A stretch of DNA of 64,000 bases from NCBI RefSeq assembly GCF_011388215.1, contig NZ_CP049989.1:744001-808000 (forward strand). Reading direction: 5' to 3'. Under the pieces are notes generated by a model. The model worked only from the letters and a program-made list of their open reading frames with translations, had not been told where the DNA came from and made no database searches. The stretch is from Hydrogenophaga crocea (GTDB taxonomy: Bacteria; Pseudomonadota; Gammaproteobacteria; Burkholderiales; Burkholderiaceae_C). Position numbers and translations under genes: made by a program. This document shows positions 47,359-56,538 of this stretch, piece by piece (within the stretch, counting starts at the first letter, position 1; each line of letters begins with the position of its first letter).

Positions 47359-48141
47359 TCAGGCCTCGGCGTCGTCGGCCACCACCACGCGCAGGTGTGT
47401 CGTGGCGCGGGCCAGGTCCTCGGGCAGCGGGCGATCCACCACCAGCACCTGCACGTCGGCCCAGGCCAGGCTGGTGATGAGGCCGGGCGCGTAGAACTTG
47501 CTCGCGTCCGCCACCACCATCACCGTGCCGGCGTGCGGGGCCACGGCCTGCTTGAACTCGACCTCGAAGGGGTCGAAGTCGAGGCAGCCACCGCGCGGAT
47601 TGAGCGCGGCCACCGAGGCGATGAAGAAGTCGGGGTGGAGCTGGCCCGCGAAGCGCAGCGCGTTGGCACCGGCCAGCGTCATGTCGGCGCTGCGCAGCGT
47701 GCCGCCGGGCAGCATCACGCTGTGGCGGTCGCCGCTTTGTGCGAGCGTGCGCGCCACCTCGAGCGAGGGCGTGGCCACGGTGAGGCCGCGGCGCTCGGCC
47801 AGGGCCTCGGCCACGAAGCAGGCGGTGCTGCTGTTGTCGAGCACCAGGCTCGCGCCGTCGGGCAGCAGCGCTGACACCGCGCGCGCGAGCCGGCGTTTGG
47901 CGCCCACGTTGCTGCGCAGGCGCAGCTGGAAAGGCGACTCCTGGACCGCGCGGTGCAGGCTGACGCCACCATGGAATTTCTCCACCACGCCCTCGTCGGC
48001 CAGGGCCGCGAGGTCGCGCCGCACGGTTTCGCCCGACACGCCCAGGCGCTGCGCGAGCTCCACGGTGGTGATGGTGGGGGTGGCGCGCAGGATCTCGACG
48101 ATGCGTTCCTGGCGCGCGCTCAACACGGGGGTGGTGCCCAT
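47359..48141 (-). CDS. DeoR/GlpR-family transcription regulator
   Basis: A 260-residue repressor with the DeoR-type winged helix (ELAQRLGVSGETVRRDLAALAD, about 28-49, followed by HGG) and a sugar-phosphate-sensing domain (DNSSTACFVAEAL, ADASKF). It directly follows the Ugp-like ATPase gene with 2 bp between, so it is in the transporter operon and probably controls it in response to glycerol 3-phosphate or a related sugar phosphate. Confidence 0.9.
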   Translation of the reverse strand: MGTTPVLSARQERIVEILRATPTITTVELAQRLGVSGETVRRDLAALADEGVVEKFHGGVSLHRAVQESPFQLRLRSNVGAKRRLARAVSALLPDGASLVLDNSSTACFVAEALAERRGLTVATPSLEVARTLAQSGDRHSVMLPGGTLRSADMTLAGANALRFAGQLHPDFFIASVAALNPRGGCLDFDPFEVEFKQAVAPHAGTVMVVADASKFYAPGLITSLAWADVQVLVVDRPLPEDLARATTHLRVVVADDAEA

Positions 48142-48143
48142 GC

Positions 48144-49217
48144 TCAGGCCCCCCGCTCGGTGAGCAGCGCGCCGCTGCGGCTGTCGAAGGCGCGCAGGCG
48201 CGAGAGCTCGGGCGTGAGCACGATGGGCTGCTCGGTGTCGAGCACCGCGTCGGCCGCGGTGCGCACCAGCACCTCGGCACCGCCCACGCGGATCTGCGCG
48301 TAGGCCTCGGCGCCCAGGCGCTCGACGCGCTGCACCACACCGCTCCAGTGCAGCGGCGCGGCGGGCGCGTGGTGCGAGAGCGTCAGCTCCTCGGGCCGCA
48401 GGCCGAGCACGGTGCCGGGCTGCAGCGCGGCTTCGCCGTAGCGCGCCTGGAGCCAGGCGCGGCCGTCGGCGGCGTCGTCGGGCACGGTCAGGAAGTTCAT
48501 CTCGGGCGAGCCGATGAACGAGGCCACGAAGCGCGTGCCGGGCTGGCGGTAAACGTCCATGGGCGCGCCCACCTGCTGCAGCCGGCCGCGGTCCATCACC
48601 GCGATGCGCGTGCCCAGGGTCATGGCCTCGACCTGGTCGTGCGTGACGTAGACGATGGTGATGCCGAGTTCGGTGTGCAGCTTCTCGAGCTCGCCGCGCA
48701 TGTGGGTGCGCAGCTTGGCGTCGAGGTTGGAGAGCGGCTCGTCGAACAGGAAGACCTTGGGCTTGCGCACCAGCGCGCGCCCGATTGCCACGCGCTGGCG
48801 CTGCCCGCCCGAGAGCGCGTTGGGCCGGCGCTGCAGCAGGTCGGTGATCTGCAGGCGCTGCGCGGCTTCGTTCACGCGCTGGTCGACCTCGGCGCGCGAG
48901 AGGCGGCTGGTGCGCAGCAGGCCGAAGGCCATGTTCATGTAGACCGTCATGTGCGGGTAGAGCGCGTACGACTGGAACACCATGGCGACGTCGCGCTCGT
49001 GCGGCTCGGCGTGGGTCACGTCGCGCCCGCCGATGAGCAGGCGGCCTTCGCTGATGCTTTCGAGGCCCGCGATCATGCGCAGGGTGGTCGACTTGCCGCA
49101 GCCCGACGGCCCGACGAGGACCATGAATTCGCCCGCCTGCACCTCGAGGTCGAGGTGGTCGACGGCCACGTGGTCGGGGTAGCGCTTGCAGATGCCTTGG
49201 AGCGAGATGGCGGCCAT
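48144..49217 (-). CDS. ABC transporter ATPase, UgpC/MalK-like
   Basis: A 357-residue ATPase with Walker A GPSGCGKST, Q-loop FQSYALYPHMTV, signature LSGGQRQR, Walker B VFLFDEPLSNLD and H-loop VTHD. The C-terminal TOBE region (about 240-350) is as in UgpC/MalK. It powers the import complex formed with the two permeases and the binding protein next to it. The gene lies 26 bp after the permease gene. Confidence 0.93.
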   Translation of the reverse strand: MAAISLQGICKRYPDHVAVDHLDLEVQAGEFMVLVGPSGCGKSTTLRMIAGLESISEGRLLIGGRDVTHAEPHERDVAMVFQSYALYPHMTVYMNMAFGLLRTSRLSRAEVDQRVNEAAQRLQITDLLQRRPNALSGGQRQRVAIGRALVRKPKVFLFDEPLSNLDAKLRTHMRGELEKLHTELGITIVYVTHDQVEAMTLGTRIAVMDRGRLQQVGAPMDVYRQPGTRFVASFIGSPEMNFLTVPDDAADGRAWLQARYGEAALQPGTVLGLRPEELTLSHHAPAAPLHWSGVVQRVERLGAEAYAQIRVGGAEVLVRTAADAVLDTEQPIVLTPELSRLRAFDSRSGALLTERGA

Positions 49218-49243
49218 GGTGTTCGGTGGGTGAGGGTTGAAGC

Positions 49244-50074
49244 TTATTTCAGGCCGGCGTGCATGAAGCTGTCGACGAAACGGCGCTGGAAGATCAGGAA
49301 CAGCAGCATCAGGGGCGCGATGACCACCATGGTGGCGGCCATCAGGCGCGGCCAGTCGGCGCCGCTGTCGGCCTTGGCGAGCAGGCCCAGGCCGATCGGC
49401 AGGGTGCGCACCGATTCGCTGTTGGTCACGAGCAGCGGCCACATGTAATCGTTCCAGTGGGTCACCACGGAGATCATGCCGAAGGCCACCAGCGTGGGCT
49501 TGACCAGCGGCAGGTACACGTGCCACAGCGTGGCCCAGTGGCCGCAGCCGTCGAGCCGCGCGGCGTCGGCCAGTTCGGTGGGTACCTGGCGGAAGGCCTG
49601 GCGCAGCATGAAGGTGCCGTAGCCGCTGGCGATGAAGGGCACCATCAGCGCCCACAGGCTGTTCATGATGCCGAGCTCGCGCACGGTGATGAAGTTGGTG
49701 AGGAAGGTGGCGTAGATGGGGAACATCACCTGCAGCAGGAACAGGCCGAAGAGCAGGTCGCGCCCGGGGAAGCGCAGCCGCGCGAAGGCGTAGGCCGCGA
49801 GCGTGATGGTGGTGAGCTGCGCCAGCAGGATGCCGCCCGTGACCATGAGCGAGTTCAGCAGGTAGGTGCCGAAGGGCGCCACCGCGAGCGCGGCCGGGTA
49901 GTTGGACCATTGCAGCGCCTGCGGCAGCAGGCCGGCCGCGGGGTCGAAGATCTCGGCGCGGGTCTTGAACGAGGTGAGCAGCATCCAGGCCAGCGGGCTC
50001 AGCCACAGCAGCATGGCCGGCAGCAGCAGCCAGTGCATCCAGCTCGACCGCGAAAAGGGTTTCGGTGTGCTCAT
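49244..50074 (-). CDS. ABC transporter permease, UgpE-like
   Basis: A 276-residue permease with six membrane helices. The EAA loop reads ELADAARLDGCGHWATLWHVYLP, as in the MalG/UgpE group. It starts 2 bp after the stop of the UgpA-like permease gene. It should work with the ATPase at 48144-49217. Confidence 0.92.
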   Translation of the reverse strand: MSTPKPFSRSSWMHWLLLPAMLLWLSPLAWMLLTSFKTRAEIFDPAAGLLPQALQWSNYPAALAVAPFGTYLLNSLMVTGGILLAQLTTITLAAYAFARLRFPGRDLLFGLFLLQVMFPIYATFLTNFITVRELGIMNSLWALMVPFIASGYGTFMLRQAFRQVPTELADAARLDGCGHWATLWHVYLPLVKPTLVAFGMISVVTHWNDYMWPLLVTNSESVRTLPIGLGLLAKADSGADWPRLMAATMVVIAPLMLLFLIFQRRFVDSFMHAGLK

Positions 50075-50076
50075 GC

Positions 50077-51009
50077 TCAGCGCCCCAGGTAGTGCACGCG
50101 GCGGCCCAGCGTCGCGGCCACGATCGCGATCAGACCGCCCACGACCAGCAGCAGGATGTTGGCCAGCGCCGAGGCGGTGCCGATGTCCTGGAACTGGAAG
50201 GCGTTCTGGTAGATGTAGAAGGTGAGCACGTTGGTCGCGTCGGCCGGTCCGCCCTGCGTCATCACGAACACGTAGTCGAAGATCTGGTAGGAGTGCAGCA
50301 CGCCGATCACCACCACGAAGTACAGCGTGGGCGAGATCAGCGGCACCGTGATGTGCACCAGTTGCCGGAAACCCGAGACGCCGTCGAGGCGCGCCGCTTC
50401 GTACAGGTCGCGCGGCACCAGTTGCAGCGCGGCGAGCAGGATCAGCATGAAGTAGCCCGCGTACTTCCAGATGCTCATGAAGATGATGGCCGGCAGCGCC
50501 CAGCGCTTGTCGTAGAGCCATTCGAGCTTGGGCAGGCCCAGGAAATCCATGAGCCCGTTGATGGGCCCGTAGCCCGGGGCATAGAGGAACACCCAGACCA
50601 TGCCCGCGGCCACCGAAGGCACCATGACCGGGTAGAAGAACACCGAGCGGTAGAGCGCGGTGCCGCGCAGCTGGCGGTCCAGCGCCACCGCCAGCAGCAG
50701 CGCCAGGCCGATTGAGGTCGGCACGGTGACCACCATGTAGACCACGGTGTTGCGCAGCGAGGTCCAGAACAGCTCGTCGTGCCAGAGGCGCTGGTAGTTC
50801 TCCCAGCCGACGAAGAAGCGCTCGGGCGAGCCGAGCTGTACGTCGTGGAAGCCGTAGACGATCGATCGCAGGATGGGCCAGTAGGTGAAGGCCATCAGGA
50901 ACAGCAGCGAGGGCGCGAGCATGACCACCGCGGTGGCCAGCTCGCGCCGCCGCTGGCGTTTCCACGCCAGCGGCTCGGCGCCCGGGGAGTCGGCGGGGAG
51001 CTGGTTCAT
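50077..51009 (-). CDS. ABC transporter permease, UgpA-like
   Basis: A 310-residue permease with six membrane helices and the EAA loop DLYEAARLDGVSGFRQLVHITVP, typical of UgpA/MalF. It follows the binding-protein gene by 7 bp. Together the two permeases form the membrane channel of a carbohydrate- or glycerophosphodiester-type importer. Confidence 0.92.
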   Translation of the reverse strand: MNQLPADSPGAEPLAWKRQRRRELATAVVMLAPSLLFLMAFTYWPILRSIVYGFHDVQLGSPERFFVGWENYQRLWHDELFWTSLRNTVVYMVVTVPTSIGLALLLAVALDRQLRGTALYRSVFFYPVMVPSVAAGMVWVFLYAPGYGPINGLMDFLGLPKLEWLYDKRWALPAIIFMSIWKYAGYFMLILLAALQLVPRDLYEAARLDGVSGFRQLVHITVPLISPTLYFVVVIGVLHSYQIFDYVFVMTQGGPADATNVLTFYIYQNAFQFQDIGTASALANILLLVVGGLIAIVAATLGRRVHYLGR

Positions 51010-51016
51010 GGCCGGA

Positions 51017-52324
51017 TCAACCGCGGCGGCGCGACAGGCGCTGGATCTCGAGGTTGGACTTGGCCGTGGCCTCGCGCAGCGCGGCGTCGGGCTTGAGGTC
51101 GCCGGCCAGGGTGCGGTCGATGGCGCTCTGCAGGTGCGCGCGCACCTTGTGGTAGCCCGGCACCTGCAGGAAGGCGCCGGCCACCTCGGCGGTGACGAAG
51201 GCGGTGCGCGACTCGGGCACCTTGGCCACGTGGGCCTTGAGCGCCGGCGTCTCCCACGAGGACTTGCGCGCCGCGAGGTAACCGGTGTCGATGCACCACT
51301 GGGCTTGGTTGGCGGTGTTGGTCATCCAGCGCGCGAAGGTCCAGGCGGCGCGCTTGTGCGCGTCGGGCAGCTGGCGCGCGATGAGGATCGGGCCGCCGCC
51401 CATGGTGGAGCCGAGCTGCTTGCCCTTGGGCATGGGTGCCACGCCCACCGGGAACGAGGCCGACTTGAGGATGTTGGTCATCGAGCCCGTGGAGTGGTAG
51501 AGCATGGCGGTGCGCCCGGCCATGAAGTCGTTGGCCGAGCTCTCCCAGGTGGAGGCCGCGGGCATGTTCTTCGCGGCCGCCATGCGCTGCCAGAACTCCA
51601 GCGCGTTCACGCTCTCGGGCGCGTCGAAGTTCACCTTGTCCTTGGTCCAGAAAACCAGGCCGTTCTGGCGCACGAAGCTCTCGAAGATCCAGTCGTGCCA
51701 GCCGCCGCCGATGGTCAGGCCCCACTGCGAGACGGTGTCGCCCTGGCGCACGGTGAGTGCCTTGGCCGCGGCTTCGAGCTCGGTCCAGGTGGTGGGCGCG
51801 GCCTTGATGCCGGCCTTCTCGAACGCGGCCTTGTTGTAGTAAAGCACCGGGGTGCTGCACTGGAAGGGCAGGCCGTAGAGCTTGTTGTCGGACATGCAGG
51901 TGCCGAGGAAGCCGGGGATGAAGTCCTGGAACACGTCGTCGGCCTTGGCCAGTGCGGTCACGTCTTCGAGCGCGTTCATGTCGAGGAAGGTGCGCATCAT
52001 CGAGTTGATGGGCAGCCAGGTGGCCGGCGGGTCGCCCACGCCGAGGGCGGTCATCACCTTCTGCTCGGTGTTGTCGTAGCTGCCGGCATAGATCGCCTCG
52101 ACCTGGATGTCGCTGTGCGCGGCGTTGAAGCCCGCGATCATGGTCGACACCAGCCGGTTGATGTCGCCCGACACCCCGACCGGGTACATGAAGGCCAGCT
52201 TGACCTGCTGCTGGCCGCTGGCGAACAGCGGCATGCCGCCCAGCAGGGCCGCGGCGGACACGCCGGCGCTGCGCTGGATGAAGTGGCGGCGCGAAGGGGT
52301 TTTCACGGGATTCACAGGGGACAT
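51017..52324 (-). CDS. ABC transporter substrate-binding protein, UgpB-like
   Basis: A 435-residue extracytoplasmic binding protein with a long signal including SRRHFIQRSAG, a possible Tat motif. The mature part starts VKLAFMYPV and has the UgpB-like order of segments (GLPFQCSTPVLYYNKAAFEKAG, then ALEFWQRM and GGGPILIARQ). UgpB proteins bind glycerol 3-phosphate or glycerophosphodiesters. TAGGAG serves as ribosome-binding site before the ATG at 52324. Confidence 0.9.
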   Translation of the reverse strand: MSPVNPVKTPSRRHFIQRSAGVSAAALLGGMPLFASGQQQVKLAFMYPVGVSGDINRLVSTMIAGFNAAHSDIQVEAIYAGSYDNTEQKVMTALGVGDPPATWLPINSMMRTFLDMNALEDVTALAKADDVFQDFIPGFLGTCMSDNKLYGLPFQCSTPVLYYNKAAFEKAGIKAAPTTWTELEAAAKALTVRQGDTVSQWGLTIGGGWHDWIFESFVRQNGLVFWTKDKVNFDAPESVNALEFWQRMAAAKNMPAASTWESSANDFMAGRTAMLYHSTGSMTNILKSASFPVGVAPMPKGKQLGSTMGGGPILIARQLPDAHKRAAWTFARWMTNTANQAQWCIDTGYLAARKSSWETPALKAHVAKVPESRTAFVTAEVAGAFLQVPGYHKVRAHLQSAIDRTLAGDLKPDAALREATAKSNLEIQRLSRRRG

Positions 52325-52402
52325 GGCACAGCTCCTAAAAAAAGGTGGAACGGGGAAGTGGCACGGCAAATGCTCAACAGGCATCGTGACAACCATGTGA
52401 AA

Positions 52403-52435
52403 TCCACAAAAGCAAGAATGATTCCAACAAAAAGC
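52403..52435. promoter_or_regulatory. direct repeats in the divergent promoter region, possible DeoR-type operator
   Basis: TCCACAAAAGC at 52403-52413 and TCCAACAAAAAGC at 52423-52435 start 20 bp apart, about two turns of the helix. They lie in the unusually AT-rich 150-bp gap between the UgpB-like gene and the phosphodiesterase gene. A DeoR-family regulator (47359-48141) is a likely binder; that is inference. Confidence 0.4.
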
Positions 52436-52474
52436 TTGGATATGCGTTGAAACCATGAATAAACTGCCTTCCCC

Positions 52475-53290
52475 ATGAACGCCCCCCTGCTCATCGCCCA
52501 GTTGTCGGACCCGCACGTGGGCACCGGCCCCGACTTTCTCGGCGGGCGCATGGACACGCGGGCCGCGCTGCAGCAGGCGGTGGCGCACGTGGCGGCCCTG
52601 CGGCCCGCGCCCGATGTGGTGCTGCTCACCGGCGACCTCACCGAGCGCGGCAGCGCGGCCGAGTACGCCCAGGTGCTGGCCGCGCTGGCCCCGCTGCCCA
52701 TGCCGGTCTATGCCGTGCCCGGCAACCACGACGACCCCAAGGTGGCGCAGGCGGCACTGCCGCAGTGCATGCCGGTGGCCGCCGACGCCCCGTCTGGTGC
52801 GTGCTGCTACCGCGTGCGCGTGGGCGGCCTGCACCTGATCGCGCTCGATACCGTGGTACCCATGCGCTCGCACGGCGCCCTGCCGCCGGTGCAGCTCGCC
52901 TGGCTCGCGCGCGCGCTGGGCGCCTGCCGCGGCGAGCCGGTGCTGCTGTTCATGCACCACCCGCCGCTGCCCACGGGCATCGAGGCCATGGACGCGTGCA
53001 GCCTGCTGGAAGGCGGCGACGAGCTCGCCGCGCTGGTGCGCGCCCACGGCGCGGTGCAGGGCATCCTGTGCGGCCACCTGCACCGCCCGGTGCAGATGCA
53101 GTTTGGCGGTGCGCCGCTGCATGTGGCGCCGTCGGTGTCGCACCAGATCCGGCTCGACCTGCGGCCCGGTGCGCCCCTGCTCGCGCAACTGGAGCCGCCC
53201 AAGGTCTCGCTGCACCGCTGGACGCCGGCACACGGCCTGTGCACCCACAGCAGCTACGTGCAGGACTTCGGCCAAGGGGTGCCCCTGTGA
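52475..53290 (+). CDS. metallophosphoesterase, GpdQ/CpdA-like
   Basis: A 271-residue calcineurin-like phosphoesterase. The metal ligands are seen as SDPH (Asp12, His14), GDLTE, GNHDD, MHHPP and GHLHR, in the order of the GpdQ/CpdA group. GpdQ hydrolyses glycerophosphodiesters such as glycerophosphoethanolamine; CpdA hydrolyses cAMP. Its place beside a Ugp-like importer and directly before eutBC (1-base overlap) favours the first. Confidence 0.9.
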   Translation: MNAPLLIAQLSDPHVGTGPDFLGGRMDTRAALQQAVAHVAALRPAPDVVLLTGDLTERGSAAEYAQVLAALAPLPMPVYAVPGNHDDPKVAQAALPQCMPVAADAPSGACCYRVRVGGLHLIALDTVVPMRSHGALPPVQLAWLARALGACRGEPVLLFMHHPPLPTGIEAMDACSLLEGGDELAALVRAHGAVQGILCGHLHRPVQMQFGGAPLHVAPSVSHQIRLDLRPGAPLLAQLEPPKVSLHRWTPAHGLCTHSSYVQDFGQGVPL

Positions 53291-54678
53291 TGCGCGCCCT
53301 GGCTGGCGGCGAGCGCCACACCTTCAGCGACCTGCGCGCCCTGCTGGCCTGCGCCTCGCCCGCGCGATCGGGCGACGAGCTCGCGGGCATCGCCGCCGGC
53401 AGCGCGCAGCAGCGCGTGGCCGCGCGCGAGGCGCTGGCCGATCTGCCGCTGCGCCACTTCCTGAACGAAGCCGTGGTGCCCTACGAAGACGACGAGGTCA
53501 CGCGGCTGATCGTCGACACCCACGACGCGCCGGCCTTCGCGCCCGTGGCCCACCTCACCGTGGGCGGCTTTCGCGACTGGCTGCTCTCGGACGCGGCCGA
53601 CACCGCCGCGCTGCGCGCGCTCGCGCCCGGGCTCACGCCCGAGATGGTGGCCGCGGTGAGCAAGCTCATGCGCAACCAGGACCTGATCCTGGTGGCCAGC
53701 CGCTGCGAAGTGGTCACCCGGTTTCGCAACACGATCGGCCTGCGCGGCCACCTCGCGGTGCGCCTGCAACCCAACCACCCGGCCGACAGCCCGGCCGGCA
53801 TCCTGGCGAGCGTGGTCGACGGCCTGCTCTATGGCGCGGGCGATGCGTGCATCGGCGTGAACCCAGTGAGCGACAGCGTGCCCGAGCTGGTGCGGCTGCT
53901 GCACCTGTTCGACGGGCTCGTGCAGGGCCACGGCGTGCCCACGCAGGCCTGCGTGCTCACGCACGTGACCAACACGCTGCAGGCGATGGCGCAGGGCGCG
54001 CCGGTGGACCTGGTGTTCCAGAGCATCGGCGGCACCGAGGCCACCAACCGCAGCTTCGGCATCCACCTGGGCCTGCTCGACGAGGCGCATGCGGCCGCGC
54101 TCGCGCAGCGCCGCGGCACGCTGGGCGACCACTGCATGTACTTCGAGACCGGCCAGGGCAGCGCGCTGTCGGCCGGCGCCCACCACGGCGTGGACCAGCA
54201 GACGATCGAGGCCCGGGCCTACGCGGTGGCGCGGCGCTACCGCCCGCTGCTGGTGAACACCGTGGTGGGCTTCATCGGCCCCGAGTACCTCTACGACGGC
54301 AAGCAGATCGTTCGCGCGGGCCTCGAAGACCACTTCTGCGGCAAGCTGCTCGGCCTGCCCATGGGTTGCGACATCTGCTACACCAACCACGCCGAGGCCG
54401 ACCAGGACGACATGGACAACCTGCTCGTGCTGCTGGCCAGCGCGGGCCTGAACTTCATGATGGGCGTGCCCGGCGCGGACGACGTGATGCTCAACTACCA
54501 GAGCACCTCGTTCCACGACGCGCTGTTCGTGCGCCAGCTGCTGGGCAAGCGCCGCGCGCCCGAGTTCGAGGCCTGGCTGCAGGCGCAGGGCATCACCGAT
54601 GCGCAGGGCAGGGTGCGCCCGGCGCGCGAACTGCCCGCGCTTGCGCGCGGCTTCAGCCCCTGGCTGGAGGCGCCATGA
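53290..54678 (+). CDS. eutB: ethanolamine ammonia-lyase large subunit
   Basis: A 462-residue catalytic subunit that, with EutC and adenosylcobalamin, turns ethanolamine into acetaldehyde and ammonia. Typical segments are LMRNQDLILVASRCEV, GLRGHLAVRLQPNHP, FQSIGGTEATN, MYFETGQGSALSAGAHHGVDQQT and LPMGCDICYTNHAEADQDDMDNL. The stop of the phosphoesterase and this ATG overlap. No microcompartment genes are nearby, so the acetaldehyde is handled in the open cytoplasm. Confidence 0.96.
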   Translation: MRALAGGERHTFSDLRALLACASPARSGDELAGIAAGSAQQRVAAREALADLPLRHFLNEAVVPYEDDEVTRLIVDTHDAPAFAPVAHLTVGGFRDWLLSDAADTAALRALAPGLTPEMVAAVSKLMRNQDLILVASRCEVVTRFRNTIGLRGHLAVRLQPNHPADSPAGILASVVDGLLYGAGDACIGVNPVSDSVPELVRLLHLFDGLVQGHGVPTQACVLTHVTNTLQAMAQGAPVDLVFQSIGGTEATNRSFGIHLGLLDEAHAAALAQRRGTLGDHCMYFETGQGSALSAGAHHGVDQQTIEARAYAVARRYRPLLVNTVVGFIGPEYLYDGKQIVRAGLEDHFCGKLLGLPMGCDICYTNHAEADQDDMDNLLVLLASAGLNFMMGVPGADDVMLNYQSTSFHDALFVRQLLGKRRAPEFEAWLQAQGITDAQGRVRPARELPALARGFSPWLEAP

Positions 54679-55454
54679 ACGGACCGCTGCCCCCGGCCGA
54701 CCCGCCGCGCGCGCCCGACCCCTGGGTGGCGCTGCGCCGCCACACGCCGGCGCGCATCGCGCTGGGCCGCTCGGGCGACAGCCTGCCCACCGACGAGCTG
54801 CTGCGCTTTGCCGCCGCGCACGCGAGGGCGCGCGACGCGGTGCATGTGCCGCTCGACGTGGATGCGCTGTGCGCCGCGCTCGCCGGCGCCGGCTGGGCGC
54901 CGCTGCGCGTGGCCAGCCAGGCGCCCACGCGCGAGGACTACCTGCGCCGCCCCGACCGCGGCCGCCGCCTGCGCCCCGAAGATCTGCAGGCCTTGCGCGA
55001 CGCCGCCACCGGCCCGGTGGACCTCGCGGTGGTGCTGGGCGACGGCCTGTCCGCCCTGGCCACGGCGCAGCACGCGCTGCCCGTGCTGCAGGCCCTGCGC
55101 GACGCCCTGGCCCCGGCCGGCCTGCGCTGGGCCCCGCCGGTGGTCGCCACGCAGGCGCGCGTGGCGCTGGGCGACGAAATCGGCGCGGCGCTGCAGGCGC
55201 GGCTGGTGCTGGTGCTGCTGGGCGAACGCCCGGGCCTGAGCGCCGCCGACAGCCTGGGCGCCTACCTCACGCACGCGCCGCGCGTGGGCCGCACCGACGC
55301 CGAGCGCAACTGCGTGAGCAACATCCGCCCCGAGGGCCTGGCCCCGGCCGCTGCCGCGCAGCGCCTGGCCTGGCTGGTGCAGCACGCGCTGCGCCGCGGC
55401 CTCACCGGGGTGGGCCTCAAAGACCTCAGCGCCATCGAACAACTGCCGCCATGA
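54675..55454 (+). CDS. eutC: ethanolamine ammonia-lyase small subunit
   Basis: A 259-residue small subunit needed for cobalamin binding. Family marks are TPARIALGRSGDSLPT, VVLGDGLSA, LLGERPGLSAADSLGAYLT and the NCVSNIRPEGL segment. It overlaps eutB by 4 bases (ATGA) and the HAD gene by 4 bases, so all are coupled. Confidence 0.95.
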   Translation: MNGPLPPADPPRAPDPWVALRRHTPARIALGRSGDSLPTDELLRFAAAHARARDAVHVPLDVDALCAALAGAGWAPLRVASQAPTREDYLRRPDRGRRLRPEDLQALRDAATGPVDLAVVLGDGLSALATAQHALPVLQALRDALAPAGLRWAPPVVATQARVALGDEIGAALQARLVLVLLGERPGLSAADSLGAYLTHAPRVGRTDAERNCVSNIRPEGLAPAAAAQRLAWLVQHALRRGLTGVGLKDLSAIEQLPP

Positions 55455-56146
55455 CCCCTCAGACACCGCCCCCGCTGGCCTTGTTCGATCTCGACCACAC
55501 GCTGCTCGACGGCGACGGCGACGACCTCTGGTGCCGCTTCATGATCCGCCACGGCGTGATCGGGCCGGCCATGGCCGAGGCCAACGAGCGCATGGGCCGC
55601 GACTACCGCGCGGGCCGCGTGGGCGCGCAGGCCTTCAGCGACTTCTATGCGGGCCTGCTGGCCGGCCGCAGCCCGGCCGACTGGGCGCCCTGGCAGGACC
55701 GCTTCCTCGCCGAGGAGGTGCTGCCGCGCCTGCCCGATGCCGCGCGCGCGCTGGTGGAGAGCCACCGGGCGCAAGGTCATGCACTGCTGCTCACCACCGC
55801 GAGCAACCGCGTGATCGCCGCCCGCAGCGCGGCCGAGCTGGGCTTTGCGCACTGGATCGCCACCGACCTCGAACTGGTGGACGGCCGCTACAGCGGCCGC
55901 GTGCAGGGCACGCCCAACATGCGTGATGGCAAGCTGCACCGGCTGCTGGCCTGGTTGCAGGCGCACGGCCGCTCGCCCGATGAACTCGACCGCGCCTGGT
56001 TCTACAGCGACTCGATCAACGACCTGCCCCTGCTCAGCCGCGTGGGCCGGCCGGTCGCGGTGAACCCCGATGCACAACTGCAGGCCCACGCACAGGCGCA
56101 CGGCTGGCCCGTGATCGACGTGCTGGGGCGTGCGACCGCGGCCTGA
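55451..56146 (+). CDS. HAD-superfamily phosphatase (SerB-like)
   Basis: A 231-residue HAD-IB hydrolase. The nucleophile motif is DLDHTLLDGDGDD, motif II TTASNR, then the conserved Lys in DGK and motif IV YSDSINDLPLL. It removes phosphate from a small metabolite such as phosphoserine, histidinol phosphate or possibly a phosphorylated amino alcohol. Coupling to eutC suggests the last, but family members in related bacteria are also found alone. Confidence 0.88.
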   Translation: MTPQTPPPLALFDLDHTLLDGDGDDLWCRFMIRHGVIGPAMAEANERMGRDYRAGRVGAQAFSDFYAGLLAGRSPADWAPWQDRFLAEEVLPRLPDAARALVESHRAQGHALLLTTASNRVIAARSAAELGFAHWIATDLELVDGRYSGRVQGTPNMRDGKLHRLLAWLQAHGRSPDELDRAWFYSDSINDLPLLSRVGRPVAVNPDAQLQAHAQAHGWPVIDVLGRATAA

Positions 56147-56170
56147 GGCGCGCGGCAGCGTCGTCCGCCC

Positions 56171-56536
56171 TCAGGCCAGGGTCTTCAGGCCCAGCCAGGT
56201 GAGCAGCAGCGAGCCCATGAGGTGCAGCGCCGATACGCCGAAGGCCATGAGCACGCGGCCCTGCTGCAGCAGCATGACCACCTCGATCGAGAAGGTGGAG
56301 AAGGTGGTGAGCGCGCCCAGCAGGCCGGTGACGATGGCCAGGCGCCACACCGGGTCGATGTGCGGGTTGGCCTGCAGCACCGCGAACGTGAGGCCGATGG
56401 CGTAAGCGCCGACCCAGTTGGCCGCGAGCGTGCCCCAGGGCAGCAGCGCGTGCGGCGTGTTCAGCCACAGCCCGAGCCGCCAGCGCAGCAAGGCGCCCGC
56501 GCAGGCGCCGATGCAGATGGCGAGCACGGGCTGCAT
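56171..56536 (-). CDS. crcB: CrcB/Fluc fluoride channel
   Basis: A 121-residue protein with four membrane helices. Family signs are GALLRWRLG, the conserved Asn in ANWVGAYAIG and the GLLGALTTFSTFS stretch with the Phe-box. Works as a dual-topology dimer exporting fluoride. No fluoride riboswitch is seen before it; it follows rdgC by 2 bp and may share its message. Confidence 0.93.
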   Translation of the reverse strand: MQPVLAICIGACAGALLRWRLGLWLNTPHALLPWGTLAANWVGAYAIGLTFAVLQANPHIDPVWRLAIVTGLLGALTTFSTFSIEVVMLLQQGRVLMAFGVSALHLMGSLLLTWLGLKTLA

Positions 56537-56538
56537 GC

